Shown: positions 7,000 to 12,637 of the stretch, piece after piece | Layout of the letters: every line of letters starts with the position of its first letter | Position numbering within the stretch: the stretch's first letter is position 1 | NCBI RefSeq assembly: GCF_910586915.1 | Contig: NZ_CAJULN010000062.1 | Coordinates: forward strand, 1 to 12,637 | DNA: 12,637 bases | Direction of reading: 5' to 3' | Source of the DNA: an uncultured Bacteroides sp. | GTDB lineage: Bacteria > Bacteroidota > Bacteroidia > Bacteroidales > Bacteroidaceae | Program-made: the position numbers and the translations under genes | The notes under the pieces: model-generated | Told to the model about the DNA's origin: nothing | What the model saw: only the letters and a program-made list of their open reading frames with translations | The model's database searches: none

Positions 7000-7984
7000 C
7001 GACCTTAGGCGTAAACGCCTCCTCTTCCTCGCAATATATTTTCAGCGCATCCGGATGGCTTTCGATAAACGTCTGGATGTGCCGTATGCGTTTTTCCTCA
7101 AGTATCTCATCCACCGCAATCAGGATTCCGGTTTCTTCCACATCGCCGAACTCATAGTTGACAGCCGTGCCGAACATACGCATGGTAGGACTCAGGCTCA
7201 TATAAGCATTCACCAGTGGCGGTATGTTATAGCCCAGCTTACGGATTTCGCCATTCAGTATCTTATAGTCTTCCTTAAAGGAGTCTTTGCAGAACAAGGC
7301 ACTCAGCTCCTCTTCGGAGGTCTCCGGCAGCAAAGGTTCTATCGGGGTGACCAGCCTTTCTTTGTCGGAAAAATGTTTCTTAAGGAAATAGAGAATCATA
7401 TCACGGCCGCGGCGGTGGTAGCTCGGATACATTGTCACCTTTCCGAAGAAGTACTTCACGTTCGGCATAATCACGGTCAATGCTCCCAATCCGTCCCACA
7501 GGTTGTCCAGCGCAAACAGCCCCTTGCTTCCGGCACGGGTAGACTGATATTCGAGCGTCACAAACGAACGTCCCAACTCTATCGTCTGCGGCAAATATTT
7601 TTCAATAAAAGTATCCGAGAAATCGAACATATGGGAAGTGGCGAGAATCGGAGCGCCTTTTTCGTCGAAACGCACGTCCGTCCCAAGCAGATAGCGGTAG
7701 CCGCCTAATATTTCTTCGGCTTCCGGGTTCCACACAATGAGCTGCTTATAGGGATGCTCCATTGTGTCGTATTCGTCTATATCCATCGACAGCCCCGTTC
7801 CTCCACCGGCAGCCCGGAAAGCAATTTCGCGCAAACGCCCAATCTCTTTCATCACATTGGGTGCATTCTGATGAGTAATAATGTAAATCTGGTTATTACT
7901 CTTATTGGTCATTCGTAAGCGTCTGTCTTCCGTCAATTCAGCCTTCAGCAGTTCTTTGCTTATCGGTTTGATAATTTCTTCCAT
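6971..7984 (-). CDS. glsB: Glycine N-acyltransferase GlsB (OlsB-like, GNAT-type 'hemolysin' family)
   Basis: The protein has 337 residues with an OlsB-like N-acyltransferase domain. Visible blocks include ILGGYRYLLGTDV (about 92-104), the hallmark IELGRSFV (135-142), and KYFFGKVTMYPSYHRRGRD (about 177-195). No membrane segments or signal peptide are seen, so it should be cytoplasmic or peripheral. In Bacteroides, GlsB joins a 3-hydroxy fatty acid to glycine to give N-acyl-3-hydroxy-glycine (commendamide), the first step of glycine lipid synthesis. That is knowledge of the family. The assignment here rests on domain type plus direct linkage to a PlsC-like partner 26 bases upstream. An ornithine-type acceptor cannot be excluded from sequence alone. 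The 3' end overlaps dgt. Confidence 0.85.
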   Translation of the reverse strand: MEEIIKPISKELLKAELTEDRRLRMTNKSNNQIYIITHQNAPNVMKEIGRLREIAFRAAGGGTGLSMDIDEYDTMEHPYKQLIVWNPEAEEILGGYRYLLGTDVRFDEKGAPILATSHMFDFSDTFIEKYLPQTIELGRSFVTLEYQSTRAGSKGLFALDNLWDGLGALTVIMPNVKYFFGKVTMYPSYHRRGRDMILYFLKKHFSDKERLVTPIEPLLPETSEEELSALFCKDSFKEDYKILNGEIRKLGYNIPPLVNAYMSLSPTMRMFGTAVNYEFGDVEETGILIAVDEILEEKRIRHIQTFIESHPDALKIYCEEEEAFTPKVVTPQADCCR

Positions 7985-8010
7985 ATTTCTTGTTATAGTT
8001 GTTCTATCAG

Positions 8011-8829
8011 TTACAGTTTATATACAATGTCCTTTACGTATTCCGCCCATTGTGCCGGTGTTTTCGATTTGTCGAAAGTCTGCCAGGATATCGGCTTGCC
8101 AAAGGTGACGGTAAAGGTTTTGTGGCGGTTCTTAAACATCTCATCCGCAAGATACAACATGGCGATGTTGAACTTAATGCCCAGTGCCTTGCAGATATTT
8201 GCCAGATTGTAGAAGAAATCGGAGTTTCTGCCCCCGAAGTGCACCGGTATCACGTCGCGTTTTGCTTGTATGCTCTTTACTATAAATGTCTTTTTCCATT
8301 CCAGGTCGCGAATCACTCCCTCCTGCCGGCGCGAACAGAGTCCGGCGGGGAACATGATAAGCTGGTCGTCGGAGCTGAATCCGGCTTCCACCATCTTAGG
8401 GAAATCTTTCGACTGTTTGCCTGTCTTATTAATAGGTATGCAGAGCGGAGCCAATCCGTGCAGGTTCATCAGCAGGTCGTTGACCAGGTATTTCACCTTC
8501 CCGTCGTAATGGCGTCCCAGCACGTAGCCCAGCGCCACACCGTCCTGTCCGCCCAACGGATGATTGGAGACAAAGGTGTACAAACCCTCTTTGGGAAGAT
8601 TTTCGAGTCCTTTCACCTCTACCTTCGCATCCAGAAAGTCCAGGCACGCTTCGAGGAAGTCTACTCCGATCTTATCTTTCGACTCATCCAAAAACACATT
8701 AATCTCATCCTGATGAACTATTTTCTTCAGATAAGAAATCACAAACTTAGGGATGTACTTGTATTGCTTCGGCGCTTTGGTCCGAAGAATTTTATCGACA
8801 TCAATCAAAAATAAAGAGTCATCTGTCAT
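8011..8829 (-). CDS. glsA: O-acyltransferase GlsA (PlsC-like) of glycine lipid synthesis
   Basis: The protein has 272 residues from the ATG at 8829; the frame extends to a TTG three codons upstream, but the ATG sits after an A/G-rich stretch and is preferred. PlsC-type acyltransferase motifs are clear: NHPLGGQD with catalytic H90 and D96, the substrate-binding block FPAGLCSRR (160-168), and VIPVHFGGRNSDFF (about 193-206). It is expected to add a second fatty acid to the 3-hydroxyl of the N-acylglycine made by GlsB, giving a two-chain membrane lipid. A lysophospholipid acyltransferase role is the alternative; linkage to glsB favours the glycine lipid role. It is the first gene of the pair, with a promoter matching the Bacteroides consensus just upstream. 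Confidence 0.84.
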   Translation of the reverse strand: MTDDSLFLIDVDKILRTKAPKQYKYIPKFVISYLKKIVHQDEINVFLDESKDKIGVDFLEACLDFLDAKVEVKGLENLPKEGLYTFVSNHPLGGQDGVALGYVLGRHYDGKVKYLVNDLLMNLHGLAPLCIPINKTGKQSKDFPKMVEAGFSSDDQLIMFPAGLCSRRQEGVIRDLEWKKTFIVKSIQAKRDVIPVHFGGRNSDFFYNLANICKALGIKFNIAMLYLADEMFKNRHKTFTVTFGKPISWQTFDKSKTPAQWAEYVKDIVYKL

Positions 8830-8852
8830 TCTTTTCAAATAAAATGATGCTA

Positions 8853-8885
8853 CAAAATTAGCGGTTCTTTTTTATTATTTGCAAT
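8853..8885 (-). promoter_or_regulatory. Bacteroides-type promoter for glsA-glsB
   Basis: On the minus strand TAATTTTG (plus positions 8853-8860) matches the -7 box TAnnTTTG exactly. ATTG (8882-8885) lies 21 bases further upstream, one base off the -33 element TTTG. The -7 box ends 23 bases before the glsA ATG. Confidence 0.55.
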
Positions 8886-8931
8886 AAATTAGTAGAAAAT
8901 GCAGGATTTAAGCTCATAAGACCCCCAAAAC

Positions 8932-8969
8932 AACACCCAAAAACTATCAAATAACACCCGAAAACTGTC
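8932..8969 (+). repeat. Two 17-base direct repeats, 21 bases apart
   Basis: AACACCCAAAAACTATC (8932-8948) and AACACCCGAAAACTGTC (8953-8969) match at 15 of 17 positions, and both differences are A/G changes. The second copy is also the left arm of the hairpin at 8955-8988. The 21-base period is two turns of the helix, as expected for paired protein-binding sites on one DNA face. Confidence 0.6.
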
Positions 8970-8988
8970 CGCAGACAGTTTTCGGGTG
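8955..8988. repeat. Perfect 15-bp inverted repeat with 4-base loop
   Basis: CACCCGAAAACTGTC (8955-8969) and its exact reverse complement (8974-8988) flank the loop CGCA. No gene ends into it from either side and no T-run follows, so it is not an ordinary terminator. It lies about 70 bases upstream of the glsA -33 region and 100 bases before the sigma factor ATG. Confidence 0.8.
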
Positions 8989-9000
8989 AATTTCGGGCGA

Positions 9001-9020
9001 ATTATCCCCTGTCGGATAAT
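9001..9020. repeat. 7-bp inverted repeat, possible operator before the sigma factor gene
   Basis: ATTATCC (9001-9007) and GGATAAT (9014-9020) are perfect arms around six bases. A near -7 box, TAAACTTG (9032-9039), follows 11 bases later, so the repeat would lie over the -33 region of a promoter for the sigma gene. That promoter is only a 7 of 8 match, and the operator role is inference. Confidence 0.45.
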
Positions 9021-9088
9021 CAAAAAGCCCTTAAACTTGCACCATCAAAACTTACAAACGAATATTCACCATTTAAAAAGCAACGCAT

Positions 9089-9592
9089 ATGAAAAGTTTA
9101 AGCTTCAGAAAAGATTTAGTAGAAGTACAAGCCGAATTACTTCGTTTCGCCTACAAACTGACAACCGACCGCGAAGAAGCAAACGACTTGTTGCAGGAGA
9201 CTTCCTTGAAAGCATTGGATAATGAAGATAAATACACGCCCGATACAAACTTCAAAGGCTGGATGTATACCATCATGCGCAATATATTCATCAACAACTA
9301 CCGCAAGGTGGTTCGCGACCAGACATTTGTCGACCACACCGACAACTTGTACCATCTCAACCTTCCGCAAGACGCAAGCGTGGAGAGTACAGATAGGGCG
9401 TACGACCTGAAAGAGATGCACCGGGTGGTAAACAACCTGCCGAAAGAGTACCGCATTCCGTTTTCGATGCACGTGTCGGGGTTCAAATACCGCGAGATTG
9501 CAGAGAAGCTGGAACTTCCGTTGGGAACGGTGAAAAGCCGTATCTTCTTCACCCGGCAGAAGTTGCAGGAGGAGCTGAAAGATTTCCGTTGA
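9089..9592 (+). CDS. RNA polymerase sigma factor, ECF (sigma-70 family)
   Basis: The protein has 167 residues with the two-domain ECF layout. Region 2 (about 10-80) contains DREEANDLLQETSLKAL and NFKGWMYTIMRNIFINNYRK, which bind core polymerase and the -10 element. Region 4 (about 112-163) contains VVNNLPKEYRIPFSMHVSG and the helix-turn-helix FKYREIAEKLELPLGTVKSR for the -35 element. It should direct polymerase to a specific set of promoters. There is no anti-sigma gene on either side: glsA is divergent and 1.3 kb without an intact gene follows. Control therefore presumably comes from its own transcription, an unlinked partner or turnover. It resembles the single ECF factors common in Bacteroides. 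The regulon cannot be read from the sequence. Confidence 0.93.
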   Translation: MKSLSFRKDLVEVQAELLRFAYKLTTDREEANDLLQETSLKALDNEDKYTPDTNFKGWMYTIMRNIFINNYRKVVRDQTFVDHTDNLYHLNLPQDASVESTDRAYDLKEMHRVVNNLPKEYRIPFSMHVSGFKYREIAEKLELPLGTVKSRIFFTRQKLQEELKDFR

Positions 9593-9600
9593 ACCGGTTC

Positions 9601-9741
9601 TTACCGATAAATAAAAATCTGCTTTCCATCACCATTTATATAAAACGGAAGTTCTTCCTTACCTTCGGTCAGGTTTCTGAGCCATAGGAGCGACCCGGGT
9701 GGGACTTCCGCAACACTACCTTTATCCGAATCAATATACAT
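9601..9741 (-). pseudogene. Short coding remnant or small hypothetical protein (46 aa)
   Basis: An ATG at 9741 opens 46 codons ending in TAA at 9601. The residues look protein-like, not random: an acidic start, then EVPPGSLLWLRNLTEGKEE, then PFYINGDGKQIFIYR at the end. It has no signal peptide and is too short for an independent fold. The frame extends only about eight codons upstream before a stop. It reads most naturally as the 3' end of a larger, now lost gene. The family was not recognised. An intact small protein is the less likely alternative. Confidence 0.35.
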
Positions 9742-9782
9742 TGATACAATGAATAATTGAATTCTTACTCAGTCGACGTTTC

Positions 9783-10154
9783 CTACGGATTCGTCAACTC
9801 ATACAAGTCATAATCCGTCCATCGAACAAAAAAATCAATATCTTTAATATCTGCGGTACTACGATTGAAGATTGCCTTATCTTCCGCCTTCATTGCTTTT
9901 TTCAAACTTTTCAATCGCTTTTATCGGTATGGCAATTGAAGGCTTATGATAAACAGTTATCCATTTCATTTTTCCAGTAGACAATTCATAATAAAATGAT
10001 ATGGACAAATAGGAATTGTCCGGAGTTACCTCCCCTTCAATGTATGGTAGAAGATATTTTTTCATCCTTTTACTTAATATGCATCTCGTGATGTTTGCCC
10101 TACAACATTAAATGTGAGAACAATAAAAAGAGCTATTAAATTGATTGTTTTCAT
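9783..10154 (-). pseudogene. Frameshifted remnant of a small secreted protein gene
   Basis: Three minus-strand segments in two frame changes look like one broken gene. First, 10154-10074 encodes a signal-peptide-like start (MKTINLIALFIVLTFNVVGQ) and stops at a TAA after 26 residues. Second, a shifted frame (ATG at 10065, stop at 9877) encodes 62 residues with alternating polar and hydrophobic, beta-strand-like segments such as SYLSISFYYELSTGKMKWI. Third, after a run of six A near 9900 the coding sense moves by one base and runs on as AMKAEDKAIFNRSTADI to a TAG at 9783. The layout resembles small secreted Bacteroides proteins of unknown function. The middle segment alone could be called a 62-residue hypothetical protein. 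The family is not identified. Confidence 0.45.
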
Positions 10155-10166
10155 ATTTTTCGTTTT

Positions 10167-10370
10167 TTAATTACAGTTTTTACTTGCAATACCCGACAAG
10201 AATATGCATACAAACAGAAACGATAGATGGATTTTATCAGGAATATCTTTCACAGGATTGAACGGCAGACTCAATATAAGAATGCCGACAGACAAAGAAA
10301 CTATATTCTTCAACCTCCTCAGGTTTTCAAGTATTAGATATTCCTTACGGTCACAAATATAATAAAACAC
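10167..10370 (-). CDS. Doubtful hydrophobic small open frame (67 aa)
   Basis: This is a 67-codon frame from a GTG at 10370 to a TAA at 10167. It has two hydrophobic stretches (about 23-37 and 47-60) joined by FNPVKDIPDKIH, which would make a two-span membrane protein. There is no ATG start in the frame. A full Bacteroides -7 box, TATATTTG (plus positions 10354-10361), overlaps its beginning, so transcription from it would start inside the frame. It ends 12 bases before the signal-peptide remnant. No family was recognised. It may be non-coding. Confidence 0.18.
   Translation of the reverse strand: MFYYICDRKEYLILENLRRLKNIVSLSVGILILSLPFNPVKDIPDKIHLSFLFVCIFLSGIASKNCN
10354..10361 (-). promoter_or_regulatory. 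Possible Bacteroides -7 box upstream of the gene remnant
   Basis: On the minus strand the sequence is TATATTTG, a full match to TAnnTTTG, about 200 bases before the broken secreted-protein gene. No good -33 TTTG is seen at the right spacing. It may be a surviving promoter of the decayed locus. Confidence 0.25.
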
Positions 10371-10529
10371 TCATAACAAGCCACATACGCCACTCTTTTT
10401 TATTTCAAAAAGTATACACCGACATCGTCCATCCCACTGCCCCGCCCCGCCACCGCGACGAATTAGCCGTTTCTCAGGCAACATCTATTTTTCCGAAGCC
10501 TATTCCCTACCTCCCGCATTACGAATAAG

Positions 10530-10623
10530 TATTCGTCTGACTATAGTTAACGTTTCGTCTAACTATAGTCAGACGAAAGAAACACTATAGTCAGACGCAA
10601 CTTCAACTATAGTCAGACGAATA
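10530..10623. repeat. Four-copy, 22-bp-period palindromic repeat array
   Basis: The core ACTATAGTCAGACG occurs three times on the plus strand (10562-10575, 10584-10597, 10606-10619) and once reversed (10534-10547). The shared CTATAG centres fall at 10541, 10563, 10585 and 10607, exactly 22 bases apart each time. The first and last copies are exact reverse complements over 19 bases (10530-10548 and 10605-10623). Copy two is itself a 26-base palindrome (10553-10578) with one mismatched pair. The sequence between cores is not conserved. Regular two-turn phasing and palindromic sites suggest a protein-binding array. Confidence 0.85.
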
Positions 10624-10763
10624 GTCGACCGCATAAAAACAGATACTTCTCAGGCAAGCGGCAACCAAACTTTAGCAATCAAACGGATAAACCGTAGCAT
10701 CCTGCCTACAAAGCATCTACGAAGCATCTTCATTATCAAGCGATAAGCATTTAACAATCTGTT

Positions 10764-10785
10764 GAAAACTTCTCCGAAAGTTTTC
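10764..10785. repeat. Hairpin upstream of rsmH
   Basis: GAAAACTT (10764-10771) and AAGTTTTC (10778-10785) are perfect 8-bp arms around six bases. An overlapping alternative pairing, CCGAAA with TTTCGG (10774-10787), also exists. No T-run follows, so a terminator is unlikely. The arms resemble those of the hairpin at 8955-8988. Confidence 0.5.
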
Positions 10786-10878
10786 GGTAGGAAATGACGG
10801 GGAATTGTGGGGAATTTCATACTTTTACAGCCGCTTTTTATAATAAGGTGGTGAGATGTTTTTAAGAGACAAAGAAGG

Positions 10879-11808
10879 ATGGAAAAAGAGAAGATGGAAA
10901 AAGACGAACTGATATATCACGTCCCCGTGATGCTTAAGGAGAGTGTCGACGGGATGAATATACAACCGGACGGAACGTATGTAGACGTTACATTCGGAGG
11001 AGCGGGACATTCGCGCGAGATTCTTTCACGGCTCGGCGAAGGCGGACGCCTTTTGGGATTCGACCAGGACGAAGACGCCGAACGGAACATTGTTGACGAC
11101 CCGCATTTCATCTTCGTGCGCAGCAATTTCCGCTACCTGCACAATTTCCTGCGCTATCACGGCATCGACCAAGTAGACGCCATCCTTGCCGACCTCGGCG
11201 TGTCGTCTCATCACTTCGACGACAGCGAGCGCGGATTCTCTTTCCGCTTCGACGGCGAACTGGATATGCGCATGAACAAACGGGCGGGACTCACAGCCGC
11301 CGACATCGTGAACACGTACGACGAGGAGCGTCTCGCCGACATCTTCTACCTGTACGGCGAATTGAAGAACAGCCGCAAACTGGCTTCGGTCATCGCCAAA
11401 GCCCGCAACGGAAAGGCGATACGCACCATCGGCGAGTTTCTGGAAATCGTCAAGCCTCTCTTCGGCCGCGAACGCGAGAAGAAGGAACTTGCCAAAGTGT
11501 TCCAGGCCTTGCGGATTGAGGTGAACCAGGAAATGGAAGCATTAAAAGAGATGTTGCAGGCGGCGACAGAAGCACTGCGACCGGGCGGCCGGCTGGTAGT
11601 CATCACTTACCACTCGCTGGAAGACCGCATGGTGAAAAACATCATGAAAACGGGCAACGTGGAGGGCAAGGCGGAAACCGACTTCTTCGGCAACCTGCAA
11701 ACTCCCTTCCGCCTTGTCAACAACAAGGTGATTGTGCCCTGCGAGGCAGAAATCGAGCGAAACCCCAGGTCGAGAAGCGCGAAATTACGAATTGCAGAAA
11801 AGAAATAA
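10879..11808 (+). CDS. rsmH: 16S rRNA (cytosine(1402)-N(4))-methyltransferase
   Basis: The protein has 309 residues, the normal length for RsmH (MraW). The SAM-binding motif VDVTFGGAGHS (35-45) and GFDQDEDA (60-67) are clear. They are followed by ADLGVSSHHFDDSERGFSF (104-122), the DMRMN block (129-133), RIEVNQEME (212-220), YHSLEDRMVKN (244-254) and the C-terminal RNPRSRSAKLR (295-305). It methylates N4 of C1402 in the decoding centre of 16S rRNA. It begins the division and wall gene cluster and is followed six bases later by the ftsL-like gene. An alternative in-frame ATG at 10894 would remove five residues. The first ATG directly abuts AGAAGG, which is too close to be a proper ribosome site, so the choice is open. 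The nearest -7-like box, TACTTTTA (10820-10827), is imperfect. Confidence 0.96.
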   Translation: MEKEKMEKDELIYHVPVMLKESVDGMNIQPDGTYVDVTFGGAGHSREILSRLGEGGRLLGFDQDEDAERNIVDDPHFIFVRSNFRYLHNFLRYHGIDQVDAILADLGVSSHHFDDSERGFSFRFDGELDMRMNKRAGLTAADIVNTYDEERLADIFYLYGELKNSRKLASVIAKARNGKAIRTIGEFLEIVKPLFGREREKKELAKVFQALRIEVNQEMEALKEMLQAATEALRPGGRLVVITYHSLEDRMVKNIMKTGNVEGKAETDFFGNLQTPFRLVNNKVIVPCEAEIERNPRSRSAKLRIAEKK

Positions 11809-11814
11809 GAGGGA

Positions 11815-12171
11815 ATGGAAGAAGAAGCAATCAACAAGCAAGCCAAAGAGGAGAAGAAGAGAAAACGCACCTCGCTGAAAAGCATTCTGGGCGGAGATAT
11901 TTTAGCTACCGACTTTTTCCGCCGCCAGACGAAGCTACTGGTTCTTATCATGGTGTTCATCATCTTCTACATACACAACCGCTATGCCAGCCAACAGCAG
12001 CAGATTGAGATAGACCGGTTGAAAAAAGAACTGACAGACATCAAGTACGACGCACTGACACGCAGTTCGGAGCTGATGGAGAAGAGCCGCCAGTCGCGCA
12101 TCGAAGAGTACATCTCGAGCAAGGAAAGCGATTTGCGCACCTCTACCCATCCGCCGTACCTTATTAAATAA
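11815..12171 (+). CDS. FtsL-like cell division protein
   Basis: The protein has 118 residues with a highly charged cytoplasmic tail (1-40, rich in Lys and Glu). One membrane helix follows at about 41-53 (LLVLIMVFIIFYI), then a periplasmic heptad-like coiled coil (about 57-105). This is the bitopic layout of FtsL, which binds DivIB/FtsQ and FtsB-type partners and helps activate septal wall synthesis. Sequence similarity to proteobacterial FtsL is low, as expected, and the call rests on topology and position between rsmH and the ftsI-type gene, the usual ftsL slot. An AGAGGG stretch in the six-base gap can serve as ribosome site. Confidence 0.88.
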   Translation: MEEEAINKQAKEEKKRKRTSLKSILGGDILATDFFRRQTKLLVLIMVFIIFYIHNRYASQQQQIEIDRLKKELTDIKYDALTRSSELMEKSRQSRIEEYISSKESDLRTSTHPPYLIK

Positions 12172-12223
12172 CAACGGAGAGTTGACAAAAAAGAGTTGAG
12201 AGAACCTATAAAAGACAAGGACA

Positions 12224-12637
12224 GTGGCAGTTAACAAAAAGAATATAATGACCCGCTATTTCTTCGTCATCCTGCTGATGGCGCTGATAGGCGTGGCAAT
12301 TGTCGTCAAGGCAGGCTTCACCATGTTTGCCGAACGGCAATACTGGCAGGACGTAGCCGACCGTTTCGTGAAAGAGAACGTGACAGTGAAACCCAACCGC
12401 GGAAACATCATCTCTTCCGACGGCAAACTGATGGCAAGTTCCCTGCCCGAATACCGGATATACATGGACTTCATGTCGGGCGAAAAGGACGAGAAGCGCA
12501 GAAAGAAAGACCAGGCACGGCGAGACTCCCTTCTCCATGCCAACATGGACTCCATCTGCAAAGGACTGAACAAGATATTTCCCGACAAGAGTGCCGCCCA
12601 GTTCAAGGCGCACCTGAAGAAAGGGCGACAGGCAAAG
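12224..12637 (+). CDS. Penicillin-binding protein (FtsI/PBP2-type transpeptidase), N-terminal part only
   Basis: The frame is open to the right edge with 138 codons visible. The GTG at 12224 was chosen because AAGGAC sits just before it and an in-frame TAA lies five codons upstream. The next ATG at 12248 would drop eight residues (MAVNKKNI). A membrane helix at about 12-30 is followed by FAERQYWQDVADRFV and by VKPNRGNIISSDGKLMASS (54-72), the conserved start of the class B PBP dimerisation domain. The catalytic SxxK, SxN and KTG motifs lie beyond the window. It should cross-link septal peptidoglycan with FtsW. A basic stretch (EKDEKRRKKDQARR, 87-100) follows the MDF segment. The position after ftsL supports FtsI. 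Confidence 0.9.
   Translation, partial: MAVNKKNIMTRYFFVILLMALIGVAIVVKAGFTMFAERQYWQDVADRFVKENVTVKPNRGNIISSDGKLMASSLPEYRIYMDFMSGEKDEKRRKKDQARRDSLLHANMDSICKGLNKIFPDKSAAQFKAHLKKGRQAK

Larger units (their letters stand above)
9593..10878. other. 1.3-kb region without an intact convincing gene
   Basis: This stretch separates the sigma factor from rsmH. Positions 9601-9741 and 9783-10154 (minus strand) hold coding remnants, and 10167-10370 holds a doubtful hydrophobic frame. This left half is visibly richer in A and T than the flanking genes. The right half, 10371-10878, has no credible reading frame. It contains the 22-bp-period repeat array (10530-10623) and a hairpin (10764-10785). No tRNA or rRNA was recognised. 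A structured small RNA cannot be ruled out by eye. Confidence 0.7.

Noticed and set aside
6947..7708. Plus-strand open frame of 253 codons following dgt
   Set aside because: It lies antisense to glsB, whose family motifs are clear; the translation has no recognisable fold.
7999..8814. Plus-strand open frame of 271 codons
   Set aside because: It lies antisense to glsA, which has full acyltransferase motifs; the length is explained by the codon bias of the true strand.
8955..8988. Rho-independent terminator
   Set aside because: The stem is strong, but neither flanking gene ends there (both start away from it) and no T-run follows on either strand.
10530..10623. CRISPR array
   Set aside because: Repeat cores are only 14 bases with 8-base spacers and one copy is inverted; there is no leader and no cas gene in the window.
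10471..10657. Direct repeat TTCTCAGGCAA (10471-10481 and 10647-10657) as a target-site duplication around an inserted element
   Set aside because: Only 11 bases, with no terminal inverted repeats next to the copies and no transposase between them; chance or an unrelated repeat is as likely.

Overview
The window looks like chromosomal DNA of a Bacteroides-type member of the Bacteroidota. The encoded proteins (glycine-lipid synthesis pair, FtsL-like protein, DUF4292 lipoprotein, Bacteroides-style ECF sigma factor) fit that group. Several start regions have the Bacteroidales -7 box TAnnTTTG instead of a sigma-70 -10 box, and there are few strong Shine-Dalgarno sites. The species is not determined.

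Layout. (1) 1-1127, minus strand: the N-terminal part of an acyltransferase-3 family membrane protein, cut by the left edge. (2) 1382-5527, minus strand: dut, a secreted TPR protein, a DUF4292 lipoprotein and an EnvC-like amidase activator. Every junction in this group of four is a 4-base ATGA stop/start overlap, so they are very probably one translationally coupled operon. (3) 5653-6999, plus strand: a dGTP triphosphohydrolase, divergent from dut. (4) 8829-6971, minus strand: glsA then glsB, the O- and N-acyltransferases of glycine lipid (commendamide) synthesis, behind a good Bacteroides promoter. The end of glsB overlaps the end of dgt by 29 bases, tail to tail. (5) 9089-9592, plus strand: an ECF sigma factor with no anti-sigma gene beside it. 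(6) 9593-10878: about 1.3 kb with no intact convincing gene. It holds decayed minus-strand coding remnants, a four-copy 22-bp-period palindromic repeat array and a small hairpin. (7) 10879 to the right edge, plus strand: the start of the division and cell wall cluster, with rsmH, an ftsL-like gene and the start of an FtsI/PBP2-type transpeptidase gene.

How they fit together. Most of the intact genes serve growth and the envelope: nucleotide pool control (dut, dgt), peptidoglycan splitting (EnvC-like), lipoprotein or outer-membrane functions (TPR and DUF4292), membrane lipid synthesis (gls) and septal wall synthesis (ftsL, ftsI). The most unusual DNA is non-coding: the 22-bp-phased array at 10530-10623 and the repeat/hairpin group at 8932-9020 between glsA and the sigma factor gene. 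No CRISPR array, defence island, tRNA, rRNA or intact insertion sequence was seen.
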